Shown here: positions 42,311 to 50,183 of the stretch, piece after piece
Layout of the letters: every line of letters begins with the position of its first letter
Numbering within the stretch: the first letter of the stretch is position 1
Assembly (NCBI RefSeq): GCF_012933465.1
Contig: NZ_JABBND010000028.1
Coordinates: 1 to 62,194, forward strand
Length of the DNA: 62,194 nucleotides
DNA from: Actinomycetospora sp. TBRC 11914
Lineage (GTDB): Bacteria; Actinomycetota; Actinomycetes; Mycobacteriales; Pseudonocardiaceae
Direction: 5' to 3'
Notes under the pieces: generated by a model
Seen by the model: only the letters and a program-made list of their open reading frames with translations
Database searches by the model: none
What the model was told of the DNA's origin: nothing
Position numbers and translations under genes: made by a program

Positions 42311-43348
42311 ATGCGCGCGTCCACGCCGCAGGTGGCGCCCGAGCTCGCGCCGCCGCGGGCCTTCGACCAGGCCTGCCGCATGGTCGTCGACTACCTCGCG
42401 GCCGCCGCGCCGATGGGGGCCTGGGCGGTCACGCGGGTGGCCGCCGAGCGGCAGACGGTGCTGGTCGCCGCCGACCACGCCTACGGCATCCGGCCGGGGG
42501 CGGACATCGCCTGGTCGCGGTCGCTGTGCCGGACGATGGTCGGGGGCACCACCCCGCGGATCGTCCCCGACACGGCCGTGGTCGCCGGGCTCACGGCGGC
42601 GGTCGAGGCCCAGGGGGAGGCGTCGATGCCGGTCGGGGCCTACGTGGGCACGCCGATCGTGGCGCCCGACGGCGAGCTGTTCGGCACCGTCGTCGGGATC
42701 GACCCCCACCCGCTGCCCGCGGCCGAGCTGGCCCGGGAGCCGCTGCTCGACCTGCTCTCCAGCCTGCTCTCGAGCGTCCTCGCGGCCGACGGGGCGGCGG
42801 TGGAGGCGGCGCGGGAGCTCGAGCGGGCGGTGTCCGACGCCGAGACCGACCCGCTGACCGGCCTGCTGAACCGGCGGGGCTGGGAGCGCTGGCTGGAGCG
42901 CGAGGAGGAGCGGTTCCGCCGCTTCGGGGACCCGGCGTCGGTGATCATGATGGACCTCGACGGGCTCAAGACCGTCAACGACGTCGAGGGCCACGACGCC
43001 GGCGATCGCTTCATCTGCCGGACGGCCCACACGCTCGCCCACGCGGTGCGCACCGGGGACCCGCTCGCACGGCTGGGGGGCGACGAGTTCGGGCTGGTGG
43101 CCTCGGTCGGGATCGAGGACGCGGCCCGGCTCGCCGACCGGCTGCAGGCGGTGCTGCTCGACGCCGAGGCGCCCTGCTCGGTGGGTGTCGCACCGTTCCG
43201 GGTGGACGCGGGCTTCGCGACGGCCATCGCGGAGGCGGACGCGGCGATGTACGAGAACAAGCGGGCCCGGCGGGCGGGCGGCCTCGCGCCGGTCGTGGTG
43301 CGCGGCGTGCCGGAGGCGCTCTCCGAGGCGACACGTACAGCGTCGTGA
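42311..43348 (+). CDS. GAF-GGDEF diguanylate cyclase, copy 2
   Basis: A 345-residue close relative of the preceding protein over its whole length. It shares the opening PPRAFDQACRMVVDYLA, the GAF core and the GGDEF domain (ETDPLTGLLNRRGWERWLER, MDLDGLKTVNDVEGHDAG, GDPLARLGGDEFGLVA). Both GGDEF and the RTGD inhibitory site are intact. Differences concentrate in the GAF loops, which suggests different ligands. ATG 42311 is used. The pair is a tandem duplication with 110 bp between them. The sequence downstream holds a dispersed repeat. Confidence 0.9.
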   Translation: MRASTPQVAPELAPPRAFDQACRMVVDYLAAAAPMGAWAVTRVAAERQTVLVAADHAYGIRPGADIAWSRSLCRTMVGGTTPRIVPDTAVVAGLTAAVEAQGEASMPVGAYVGTPIVAPDGELFGTVVGIDPHPLPAAELAREPLLDLLSSLLSSVLAADGAAVEAARELERAVSDAETDPLTGLLNRRGWERWLEREEERFRRFGDPASVIMMDLDGLKTVNDVEGHDAGDRFICRTAHTLAHAVRTGDPLARLGGDEFGLVASVGIEDAARLADRLQAVLLDAEAPCSVGVAPFRVDAGFATAIAEADAAMYENKRARRAGGLAPVVVRGVPEALSEATRTAS

Positions 43349-43368
43349 GTGGTCGGCCCGGTCGGGCT

Positions 43369-43430
43369 TGATCACGGGCACACGGGGCAGCCCGGGAGCC
43401 TGTTGATCATGCGCCGTGTGCCCCTCGGGG
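43369..43430. repeat. Dispersed TGATCA / ggggcagcccgg repeat
   Basis: TGATCA at 43369-43374 and 43404-43409, ggggcagcccgg at 43384-43395, and the inverted pair gggcacacgg (43376-43385) and ccgtgtgccc (43414-43423). It is the same family as 24427-24486 and 15889-16180. It lies between convergent genes ending at 43348 and 43456. Confidence 0.8.
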
Positions 43431-43455
43431 GCGGGGCGGGCCGGGCCCTCGACGC

Positions 43456-43986
43456 TCAGTCGGCCGGGACGAGCTCCAGCAGGTAGGCGGCGTCCGGGTC
43501 GACGGTGGCCTCGTCGGGGAGCCGGCCGATCTCCGCCGGGTCGGCGCCGTCGACGACGCAGCTCACCCGCGCGACCCGCCAGTCGGCCCGGCCCGCGGGC
43601 ACCGCGCGGGCGAGGACGCCGTCCGCGGCCCACAGGTAGGGCTCGGCGGTGAGCCAGCCGGACACGACGACGTCCTCCCCGGGACGCAGCGGGGTCGCCG
43701 CGAAGGGCACCACCGCCCACGTGCCGGCGCAGAGCACCGTGCCGGCCCGGACCCCGTCGCCGTCGTGGGGGCACTCCACCCGCCCGCGCGCGGTCGTGAA
43801 CCCGGGTTGCTCGCCGGCCTGCCGGAGCCCGGGCGGGTCGGCGGGCTCGGCCGAGGCCGAGGCCGAGGTGCCCGTGACGGCGAGGGCGAGCCCGGTGGTG
43901 ACCTGCTCGCCCACGCCCAGGCCGACGTACTCGCCGTCGGCCAGCATCCACGCGGGCACGATCGCCACCACTGCCACCCGCGTCAC
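43456..43986 (-). CDS. Hypothetical protein
   Basis: I do not recognise this 176-residue protein. It is mostly beta-rich, with an SASASAEPADPP linker (from a gccgagg simple repeat) in the middle and a C-terminus ending AYLLELVPAD. There are three cysteines and no clear membrane segment. The start is uncertain: GTG 43986 is used, and ATG 43947 is possible. It follows the 44014 gene by 27 bp and is the last of a leftward gene block. Confidence 0.6.
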   Translation of the reverse strand: MTRVAVVAIVPAWMLADGEYVGLGVGEQVTTGLALAVTGTSASASAEPADPPGLRQAGEQPGFTTARGRVECPHDGDGVRAGTVLCAGTWAVVPFAATPLRPGEDVVVSGWLTAEPYLWAADGVLARAVPAGRADWRVARVSCVVDGADPAEIGRLPDEATVDPDAAYLLELVPAD

Positions 43987-44013
43987 CGTAGTGACGACCA
44001 CGACGGGCCCGCG

Positions 44014-44694
44014 TCAGTCGAGCGGCGGGAACGCCGTCGTGTCGCGGACGCCGAGCGGACGCAGCCGGGCCACGAGGACCGCGTCGGCGGGTGGTGGGTC
44101 GGGCACCGACGGGATCTCGACCGGCGGCGAGGGGGCCCAGCCGTTGCGGGAGGCGCGCAGCAGGCCGGTCACCCGGTAGCGCCGGCGGCACAGCGCGACC
44201 ACCTCCCCGTGCTCGGTGCCCGGCGCGAGGTCGGGGTCGAGGTAGAGGGCGCCCCCGATCCCGGTGCGGCCCTCGACGGGCGCCGTGCCGGACCAGAAGA
44301 GCGGGAAGAGCCGGCCGCCGGTGTCGAGCACGCTCACCGGCGAGGCGGGGTCGGCGCCGCCGGGCAGCGAGGTGAGCACGGTGCCGATCGCGTCGACGAG
44401 CCCGATCTCGTCGATCGACCAGCCCGAGGCCCCGGGGACGGCAGGGGTCACGGCGGCGACGAAGATCGCCGGTGCGACCTCGAGCTCCTCGCCCACGACC
44501 AGCCGGGGCAGCGCCCCGCTCTCCAGGAACGGGGGCGGGAGCTGGACGGCGAGCTCCTCGTCGCCGTCGGTGCTCAGCCGCTCCGCCGCGCGGGCGGCGG
44601 CCAGGGCGGCCTCCCACCGCCGCCGGTCCGCGCGCTCGAGGTCACCGGCGACCCGTACGGGGCGGCGTCGGGGTCGACCTGCGGGCCGCCTCAC
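44014..44694 (-). CDS. Hypothetical protein
   Basis: Unrecognised, 226 residues. An arginine-rich N-terminus (RRPAGRPRRRPVRVAGDLER) is followed by a mostly beta C-terminal part with SGWSIDEIGLVDAIGTVLTS and LYLDPDLAPGTEHGEVVALC. GTG 44694 is the only reasonable start that avoids overlap with the gene at 44793; no strong ribosome site is visible. A hairpin (44732-44768) lies just upstream, so it may have its own promoter or be attenuated. Confidence 0.58.
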   Translation of the reverse strand: MRRPAGRPRRRPVRVAGDLERADRRRWEAALAAARAAERLSTDGDEELAVQLPPPFLESGALPRLVVGEELEVAPAIFVAAVTPAVPGASGWSIDEIGLVDAIGTVLTSLPGGADPASPVSVLDTGGRLFPLFWSGTAPVEGRTGIGGALYLDPDLAPGTEHGEVVALCRRRYRVTGLLRASRNGWAPSPPVEIPSVPDPPPADAVLVARLRPLGVRDTTAFPPLD

Positions 44695-44731
44695 GGTCGT
44701 CCGCGCAGCGGGAGCGACGGGATCATGGAGC

Positions 44732-44768
44732 GCCTCCGGGGGATCGGGTGCCGATACCCCTTGGAGGC
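44732..44768. terminator. Hairpin between unknown genes
   Basis: gcctccggggg-atcgg (44732-44747) pairs with ccgat-acccc-tt-ggaggc (44751-44768), with small bulges. It lies between the stop of the 44793 gene and the start of the 44014 gene on the minus strand. It may be a terminator or attenuator splitting this leftward block. Confidence 0.55.
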
Positions 44769-44792
44769 CCGCGGCGGCCGATCGGTTCCCGC

Positions 44793-45539
44793 TCAGGCCC
44801 GACGGATCGTCGCGCCTCGCAGGCGCAGGCCGCCCGGGCCGTGGCTGGCGGGGCCGGTGACCACCACCTCCTGGCCGAGCAGCCCGGCGACCGCCGCCGG
44901 GTCGGGCGCCGTGCCGAACAGCGCGGGGTCGGTCTCGGGGACCACGCCCTCGACGACGACGTCCCGCCCGGCGTCGTCGAGCACCCGGACGATCCCGCGG
45001 CGCAGGTCGACCCGGTCGAGGCGGCCGCGGACCGTCTCCGCCGCACCGTAGGTCCGTGGCGGGCCGGAGCGCGGCCACCGCGCGCGGGAGAGGTCGCCGG
45101 GCCGGAAGCTCGCCTCGCGGAACCGGGATCCGCCGAGCGACGCCGTGCGCGAGGTCCGCTCCAGCGCGTCGAGCAGGTCCACGCAGGCGTCGCCCAGCAG
45201 CGGCGTCGTCCACGGCGGCGGCACCTCGTTCCACAGCCCGCGGACCAGCTCGAACAACGCGTCGGTGACCTCGTGCTCCAGCCCCTCGCCGAGCACGTCG
45301 TCCTCGCCCACCGCGAAGCGCAGCACCGTCGCACCCGGATCGACACCGACAAGGCGCAGCCGCGCGGACCGCTCCACCACGCCGGCGCTGCGGCCGGGCC
45401 AGCTCTGGTCGACCAGGTGGCGCGCGATCCGCGTCGTCAGCAGCTGGAGGGCGCCGACGAGCGCGACGAGGCCGCCCGCGTCGATCTCCCCGTCGCGGTC
45501 CGGCCCGCCGTGGAGGCGGACGACGAGGTCGTCGGCCAC
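44793..45539 (-). CDS. Hypothetical protein
   Basis: Unrecognised, 248 residues. An N-terminal VVRLHGGPDRDGEIDAGGLV segment leads to a helical middle (LVALVGALQLLTTRIARHL), and a beta-rich C-terminus (ETVRGRLDRVDLRRGIVRVL) may be a small OB-like or SH3-like domain. GTG 45539 begins 4 bp after the stop of the frameshifted ASCH gene, so it belonged to the same operon. Confidence 0.65.
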   Translation of the reverse strand: MADDLVVRLHGGPDRDGEIDAGGLVALVGALQLLTTRIARHLVDQSWPGRSAGVVERSARLRLVGVDPGATVLRFAVGEDDVLGEGLEHEVTDALFELVRGLWNEVPPPWTTPLLGDACVDLLDALERTSRTASLGGSRFREASFRPGDLSRARWPRSGPPRTYGAAETVRGRLDRVDLRRGIVRVLDDAGRDVVVEGVVPETDPALFGTAPDPAAVAGLLGQEVVVTGPASHGPGGLRLRGATIRRA

Positions 45540-45543
45540 CGCG

Positions 45544-46127
45544 TCAGTCCCGCGTCGCGAGCACGGCCCGTCCGCGGGGCGAGAGCTCGTAGCCGACCGG
45601 GAGCGAGTGGGTGAGGCCGAGCGCCTTGAGCTTGCGGACGTCGGCCTTGAACGGCGCGGTCTCGCGACCGAACGCGGCGGCGAGGTCGGGCGCCCGGCGC
45701 CCGGGCTCGGCCGCGATCGCGCGGAGCGTGGACCAGGCCCACGGGCCGTGTCCGCTGCGCCGGTCCATCGCGTCGAGCTTCCCGGCGACGACGGCGGCCT
45801 CGGACGGCGACGGTTCGCTCGCCGCCAGCTCGGTGCGGGGGTCGGGCTCGTCGAGGCGGTGGAACGGACCCGGAAGAGCGGCGTGGCCTCGTCGGCGTGC
45901 CGGCCGGCCTCGGCGAGCAGCGTGGCCGCGGTGTCGAAGCCGGCGCGCCGGGCGTCGTCGTCGGTCACCGACGCGGGGTCGACCTCGGCCACCTCGTCGA
46001 CGGCGAGCCGGCCCGCGACCGTGCGGTACGGGCGGCCCGGGCGGACCTGGGCGCGCTTCCAGCGGCGGAAGGTCAGGTCGACCTCGCCGCGCGCGATCGG
46101 TTCGGCGAAGCGCTGGGCGAACAGCAC
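45544..46127 (-). pseudogene. ASCH-domain protein with one-base frameshift
   Basis: The N-terminal part (from GTG 46127) reads as an ASCH domain: LFAQRFAEPIARGEVDLTFR, VRPGRPYRTVAGRLAVDEVA, GFDTAATLLAEAGRHADEAT, ending TPLFRVR. At about 45864 the family sequence continues only in another frame: FHRLDEPDPRTELAASEPS, then MDRRSGHGPWAWSTLRAIAA and KADVRKLKALGLTHSLPVGY, to the stop at 45544. Restoring one base (gtccg/ttccac) gives an uninterrupted protein of about 194 residues of the known ASCH plus C-terminal DNA-binding-like layout. It is either a real mutation or a sequencing error. ASCH proteins bind RNA or modified nucleosides. Confidence 0.8.
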
Positions 46128-46159
46128 CGGGCCATCATCGCGCACCTACGCTGGAGGAC

Positions 46160-46918
46160 GTGGCGCGGACGGGGCTGGGGTCGAGGACCCCGGAGGTCGT
46201 CTGGAACCGGCTGGCGCACCGCCGCGGGGAGCTGTTCAGCCGCGAGCTCGCCCCCGAGCGGCACGCCCACTGGTGGGCCCGGCGCCACGACGGCTGGGCC
46301 GGACGGCTCAACCGGTGGGTCGACCGGCTGCGCGACACGACGCTGGAGAACATCCCCTACGTCGACCCGACCGCCGCCGGCGACGGCGCCCGGGTGCTGC
46401 TCCTCCTGCACGAGCCGGCCGCCGACGCCGAGGACGGGTGCGGCTTCGTCAGCCGCTACGCCAACGACGCGGTGTCGGCCAACCTCTACCGCGCGGCCGA
46501 CCGCGCCGGGCTCGAGCAGGAGGTGACGCTGCACTGGCACCTCGTGCCCTGGTGGATCGCGAACCCCACCCACGAGCCGCGCCGCCTCTCGGGCGAGGTC
46601 CTGCGCGCCGCGCCACGCCTCGGCGAGTTCCTCGACCTGCTCGGACCGTCGCCGCGGGAGGTGGTCCTGCTCGGCGCTCCGGCGGCCAAGGCGTGGGAGG
46701 TGCTGACCCGCCGCGGCCGGGTGCCCTGGCAGCTCACCACGGCCACCGTCTCGCGGGCACCGCACCCGAACCCGCTGGTGCACGACCGCCTCGACCCCGT
46801 GACCGGGCGCCGCAACGGCGACCGCCTCGTCGAGATGCTGCGCGACGCCGGCCGCCGCGCCCGCGGCGAGGAGGTGCGCCCGGCCCGCACCTCACCGGTC
46901 GCGCGTCGCCCCTTCTGA
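46160..46918 (+). CDS. Uracil-DNA-glycosylase-like protein
   Basis: A 252-residue protein resembling actinobacterial proteins of the uracil-DNA glycosylase superfamily. VVWNRLAHRRGELFSRELAP opens it, NIPYVDPTAAGDGARVLLLL leads to the first active-site region (HEPAADAEDGCGFVSRYAND), and a VTLHWHLVPWW strand and a REVVLLGAPAAKAWEVL segment follow. The canonical catalytic motif is not obvious, so activity is uncertain. GTG 46160 follows GGAGG by only two bases, so the true start may differ. It is divergent from the ASCH gene, with only 32 bp between the starts. Confidence 0.7.
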   Translation: MARTGLGSRTPEVVWNRLAHRRGELFSRELAPERHAHWWARRHDGWAGRLNRWVDRLRDTTLENIPYVDPTAAGDGARVLLLLHEPAADAEDGCGFVSRYANDAVSANLYRAADRAGLEQEVTLHWHLVPWWIANPTHEPRRLSGEVLRAAPRLGEFLDLLGPSPREVVLLGAPAAKAWEVLTRRGRVPWQLTTATVSRAPHPNPLVHDRLDPVTGRRNGDRLVEMLRDAGRRARGEEVRPARTSPVARRPF

Positions 46919-46929
46919 CGGCGGCTCCC

Positions 46930-47907
46930 TCAGGCCGAGGGGCGCTCCACCGCGGTGTGGTGGGCGGCGACGAGGCGCACGACGTCGTGGGCGGTGCCCC
47001 AGCACAGCGCGAGCCCGCTCCCGCCGTGGCCGTAGTCGTGCACGACGAGGCCGTTCCCCCGCTGTTCGACCTCCACCCGCGTCGTGGGGCGGGCCGGCAG
47101 GATGCCGGTGTCGATGCGCAGGACGCGGGCGTCCTGCAGCGCCGGCTCCGCCTCGCGGCAGCGGTGGAGGATCTCGCGGGCCTCCTCGCGGTCCGGGGTG
47201 GCGTCCGTCCGGCCCGGCACCCGGACGCCGCCGAGGTGGACGCGGTCGGCGTGGGGGATCACCGAGGTCCACCGCCGCGCGTCGGAGATCTCGACGAGGA
47301 CGCGGTGCACGCCGGGGTTGTCGGTGACGACGTACTGGGAGAACAGCGGGCGGACCGTCGGGTCCCCGGCGAGCTCCCGGGCGCCGAGGCCGGCGGCGAG
47401 CACGACGACGGGTGCCTCGGCCAGCGCCTCGTCGAGCGACTCCACCCGCCGGAGCACGACGGTCCCGCCGAGCGCGGCCAGCCGCTCGAGCATCCACCGC
47501 AGGTGGCGGGGCAGGTCGACGACGGGGGCGCGGTGCGCGAGCCCGCGGTCGAAGCCCGGGGGCAGCGTCGTCGGGACCGCGAGATCGGGGAGCATCGACA
47601 GCTGGTCGGGGAGGGCGTGCCGGTCCGGCACCTCCCCGACGGTGAGGGCGTCGACCATCCGCACGCCGGTCTCGGGATCGACCGCCAGGCGCCGGTAGTG
47701 CTCGAGGGAACGGGACGCCCACGCGAGCGACGAGGCCAGGGGGGCCTGGTAGGTGGGCTTCCAGACGCCCGCGGCGTGGGCGGACGCGGTGGCGGTCGGA
47801 TCGTCAGCGGTCCAGACGCGCACCCGGTGACCGGCCTCGGCCAGGGACACCGCACAGGACAGCCCGACGACACCGGCGCCGACGACGACCACCTCGGTCT
47901 TCGTCAC
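46930..47907 (-). CDS. D-amino-acid-oxidase-like FAD enzyme
   Basis: A 325-residue flavoenzyme. TEVVVVGAGVVGLSCAVSLA is the ADP-binding motif. The DAO-family pattern HAAGVWKPTYQAP, PVVVLAAGLGARELAGDPTV and VVHDYGHGGSGLALCWGTAH at the C-terminus matches D-amino-acid and D-aspartate oxidases. It is expected to oxidise D-amino acids to 2-oxo acids with H2O2 release. GTG 47907 has a GAGCAGG site; GTG 47925 in the same frame does not. The 3' end is 12 bp from the convergent glycosylase-like gene. Confidence 0.9.
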   Translation of the reverse strand: MTKTEVVVVGAGVVGLSCAVSLAEAGHRVRVWTADDPTATASAHAAGVWKPTYQAPLASSLAWASRSLEHYRRLAVDPETGVRMVDALTVGEVPDRHALPDQLSMLPDLAVPTTLPPGFDRGLAHRAPVVDLPRHLRWMLERLAALGGTVVLRRVESLDEALAEAPVVVLAAGLGARELAGDPTVRPLFSQYVVTDNPGVHRVLVEISDARRWTSVIPHADRVHLGGVRVPGRTDATPDREEAREILHRCREAEPALQDARVLRIDTGILPARPTTRVEVEQRGNGLVVHDYGHGGSGLALCWGTAHDVVRLVAAHHTAVERPSA

Positions 47908-48050
47908 ACGGGCCTGCTCACGCACGCGCGGACGGTAACCCTCTGCGGTTCGCCCCGTGGTTGGGAGGCGCTCCGTGTCACCCGGATGGAGGTCGTGCTC
48001 TGGTCGGAGCGAGCGGCGAGTCACGCCAGGTCTCCTGAGGGGGACCGACA

Positions 48051-48089
48051 CGACGGCGCCCGGGCCGGCGTTGGCCGCGGGCGCCGTCG
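48051..48089. terminator. Hairpin downstream of csbD-like gene
   Basis: cgacggcgcccg (48051-48062) and cgggcgccgtcg (48078-48089) form a perfect 12-bp stem with a 15-nt loop, 11 bp after the CsbD-like stop. It is a probable terminator. Confidence 0.8.
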
Positions 48090-48099
48090 GGGCGGGATC

Positions 48100-48273
48100 T
48101 CAGTCCTTGAAGACGTCCTTGATCTTCTCGCCGGCCTGCTTGATGTTGCCCTTGGCCTGGTCGCCCTTGCCCTCGGCCTCGAGCGACTCGTTGCCGACGG
48201 CCCCGCCGACGGCCTCCTTCGCCTTGCCCTTGAGCTCCTCGCCCTTGTTCTCGACCTTGTCGGCGTCGCTCAC
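48100..48273 (-). CDS. CsbD-family stress protein
   Basis: A 57-residue, highly charged helical protein. The KVENKGEELKGKAKEAVGGA and KGDQAKGNIKQAGEKIKDVF halves are the CsbD signature of two similar amphipathic stretches. In Bacillus csbD is under sigma-B; here a stress role is inferred only. GTG 48273 is preceded by GAGAGGAGA. It ends at a strong hairpin and precedes the flavoenzyme gene. Confidence 0.92.
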   Translation of the reverse strand: MSDADKVENKGEELKGKAKEAVGGAVGNESLEAEGKGDQAKGNIKQAGEKIKDVFKD

Positions 48274-48388
48274 GGCGTCTCCTCTCGGTGCCGGCTCCGG
48301 GTCGGCTCGACCCGGACGCCCGCGGTGGTACCCGAAGTCCACCGCGGCGGAACCCCGCGTTCGCGGCACCGCGCGGTCAGAGGCGCGC

Positions 48389-48655
48389 TCAGCGCTGCGC
48401 GAACCCGGTGAGCCCCTCCTCGGGGCGCTCCTCGACGTCGACCCCGGTGACCTCGGCGCGGGCCGGCCCGCGGCCCGCCCAGGCGAGCATCTGCTCCACC
48501 GCCGCGTCGTCGCCCTCCACCAGCAGTTCGACCGAGCCGTCGGGGAGGTTGCGCACCCAGCCGGCGACCCCGAGACGCTGCGCCTCCTGCTCCGCGCTCG
48601 CCCGGTAGAAGACGCCCTGGACCGTGCCGTGGACGACGGCGTGTCTCGCGCTCAT
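48389..48655 (-). CDS. Acylphosphatase
   Basis: An 88-residue enzyme hydrolysing acyl phosphates. VHGTVQGVFYRASAEQEAQR holds the catalytic arginine R18, and GWVRNLPDGSVELLVEGDDA the catalytic asparagine N36. Length and motifs are standard. ATG 48655. It is divergent from the AlkB-like gene, 87 bp away, with a LexA-type box between. Confidence 0.94.
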   Translation of the reverse strand: MSARHAVVHGTVQGVFYRASAEQEAQRLGVAGWVRNLPDGSVELLVEGDDAAVEQMLAWAGRGPARAEVTGVDVEERPEEGLTGFAQR

Positions 48656-48717
48656 GACCGGCTCCGTACCCGCCACCGGGCGCGGCCGATCCTCGGCAGG
48701 GCGGGGTTGCCGGTGTG

Positions 48718-48733
48718 TCGAACATGTGTTCGA
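48718..48733. promoter_or_regulatory. LexA (SOS) box upstream of the AlkB-like gene
   Basis: tcgaacatgtgttcga is a perfect match to the actinobacterial LexA consensus TCGAAC-N4-GTTCGA. It ends 9 bp before the ATG at 48743. The wider 18-bp inverted repeat gtcgaaca/tgttcgac is perfect. Damage-inducible control of the AlkB-like gene is inferred. Confidence 0.88.
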
Positions 48734-48742
48734 CTCTAGCGC

Positions 48743-49438
48743 ATGACGGCCGTGTTCACCCCCTCCCTGTTCGACGCGGTGCCCGACGACACGGGCCGGG
48801 TCGCGGCGGACGCCCTGCCCACCGGGCCGGCGGACGTCTCGTGGGCGGCGCTGCACCGCACCGAGCTCGACGAGCGGTCCTGGGTCGACGTGGTCCCGGG
48901 ATGGATGCCGGGTGCCGACGTCTGGTTCCACGAGCTCGCCGTCGAGGTGGCGTGGAACCAGCGGCGCCGCCGCATGTTCACCCAGGAGATCGTGGAGCCG
49001 CGGCTGACCTGCGGGTGGGCGCTCGACGAGGCGCCCTCCCCGGCCGAGCACCTCGCGGCCGCCCTCGTCGACCGCTACCGCGAGCCCTTCGACCGGGTGT
49101 CGGCGAACTTCTACCGCGACGGCGCGGACTCGGTGGCCTGGCACGGGGACCGCGTGCGGTTCGTGCACCCGCGCCCGGTGGTCGCGATCGTCTCGCTCGG
49201 GGCGCCCCGGCGCTTCGGGCTGCGCGCGCTCGCCGGCGGCGACACCCGGTGGCTCACCCTGTGCGGGGGAGACCTGCTCGTCATGGGCGGGCGGTGCCAG
49301 CACGAGTGGCAGCACACCGTGCCCAAGGAGCCCGGTGCGGGGCCGCGGATCAGCGTGACGTTCCGGCACGGCGACCGCGGTCCGGCCGGCGCGCGCACCG
49401 AGCGGGCCCGGGACGTGCCGGCCTGGGCGCTGCGCTGA
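48743..49438 (+). CDS. AlkB-type 2-oxoglutarate dioxygenase
   Basis: A 231-residue Fe(II)/2-oxoglutarate enzyme repairing alkylated bases. The metal ligands are H134 and D136 (VAWHGDR) and H191 (EWQHTVPK). The 2-oxoglutarate arginines R202 and R208 lie in PRISVTFR, and [16 protein letters not shown] matches the substrate-contact region. It is related to AlkB and its mammalian homologues. A LexA box precedes it by 9 bp, so it is probably part of the SOS response. ATG 48743. Confidence 0.92.
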   Translation: MTAVFTPSLFDAVPDDTGRVAADALPTGPADVSWAALHRTELDERSWVDVVPGWMPGADVWFHELAVEVAWNQRRRRMFTQEIVEPRLTCGWALDEAPSPAEHLAAALVDRYREPFDRVSANFYRDGADSVAWHGDRVRFVHPRPVVAIVSLGAPRRFGLRALAGGDTRWLTLCGGDLLVMGGRCQHEWQHTVPKEPGAGPRISVTFRHGDRGPAGARTERARDVPAWALR

Positions 49439-49514
49439 GCGCCGGCTCCCGTCCCGGTGGCGGCGGGCGCGTCGCCGCCCGGACCCGGCCGGGCCGGTCG
49501 GTAGCGTGCCCGCC

Positions 49515-50114
49515 ATGCGGGTGCTGGGAGTGGACCCCGGGCTGACGCGCTGCGGGCTCGGGGTGGTCGAGGGCGCCGGCGGGCGCACGGTCCGCGCCGT
49601 CGCCGTCGACGTCGTCCGCACCCCGCCCGACGACGAGGTCGCGGCGCGCCTGGGCGCGGTCGCGGACGCGGTGGAGCGCTGGATCGCCGAGCACCGGCCG
49701 GACGTCGTCGCGGTGGAGCGGGTGTTCAGCCAGCACAACGTCCGCTCGGTCATCGGCACCGCGCAGGCGGGCGGGGTGGTCGCGCTGGTCGCGGGACGGG
49801 CCGGTCTGCCGGTGGCCTTCCACACGCCCTCCGAGGTGAAGGCCGCCGTCACCGGGTCCGGCCGCGCCGACAAGGCCCAGGTGACCGCGATGGTGCGCCG
49901 GGTGCTCGCGCTGGAGACGGCGCCGCGGCCCGCGGACGCCGCGGACGCGCTGGCGCTGGCGGTCTGCCACTGCTGGCGGGCGCCGATGAGCGCGCGGATG
50001 GCCGAGGCCGAGGCGCGGGCGAAGGAGGTCGCGCGGACGCACGCCGCGAAGCTCGCCGCCGCGCGTCGCGCCGCGGGCTCGACGGCGAGCGGAAGGGCGG
50101 CCCGGGGGCGCTGA
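49515..50114 (+). CDS. ruvC: Holliday junction endonuclease RuvC
   Basis: A 199-residue resolvase that cuts four-way junctions after RuvAB branch migration. The four acidic catalytic residues are present: D7 ([12 protein letters not shown]), E68 ([12 protein letters not shown]), D141 and D144 ([15 protein letters not shown]). A basic Ala/Arg-rich tail of about 45 residues extends past the usual end. ATG 49515 begins exactly at the first strand. A tandem repeat separates it from ruvA (539 bp), which is unusual because the genes are normally adjacent. Confidence 0.97.
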   Translation: MRVLGVDPGLTRCGLGVVEGAGGRTVRAVAVDVVRTPPDDEVAARLGAVADAVERWIAEHRPDVVAVERVFSQHNVRSVIGTAQAGGVVALVAGRAGLPVAFHTPSEVKAAVTGSGRADKAQVTAMVRRVLALETAPRPADAADALALAVCHCWRAPMSARMAEAEARAKEVARTHAAKLAAARRAAGSTASGRAARGR

Positions 50115-50183
50115 CGCCCGGGGCCCGTGGCGTGTCGTAGCGCCCCCGACGTCGGGCCCGCCCCGGCCGTGGTCCCCGGCCCC

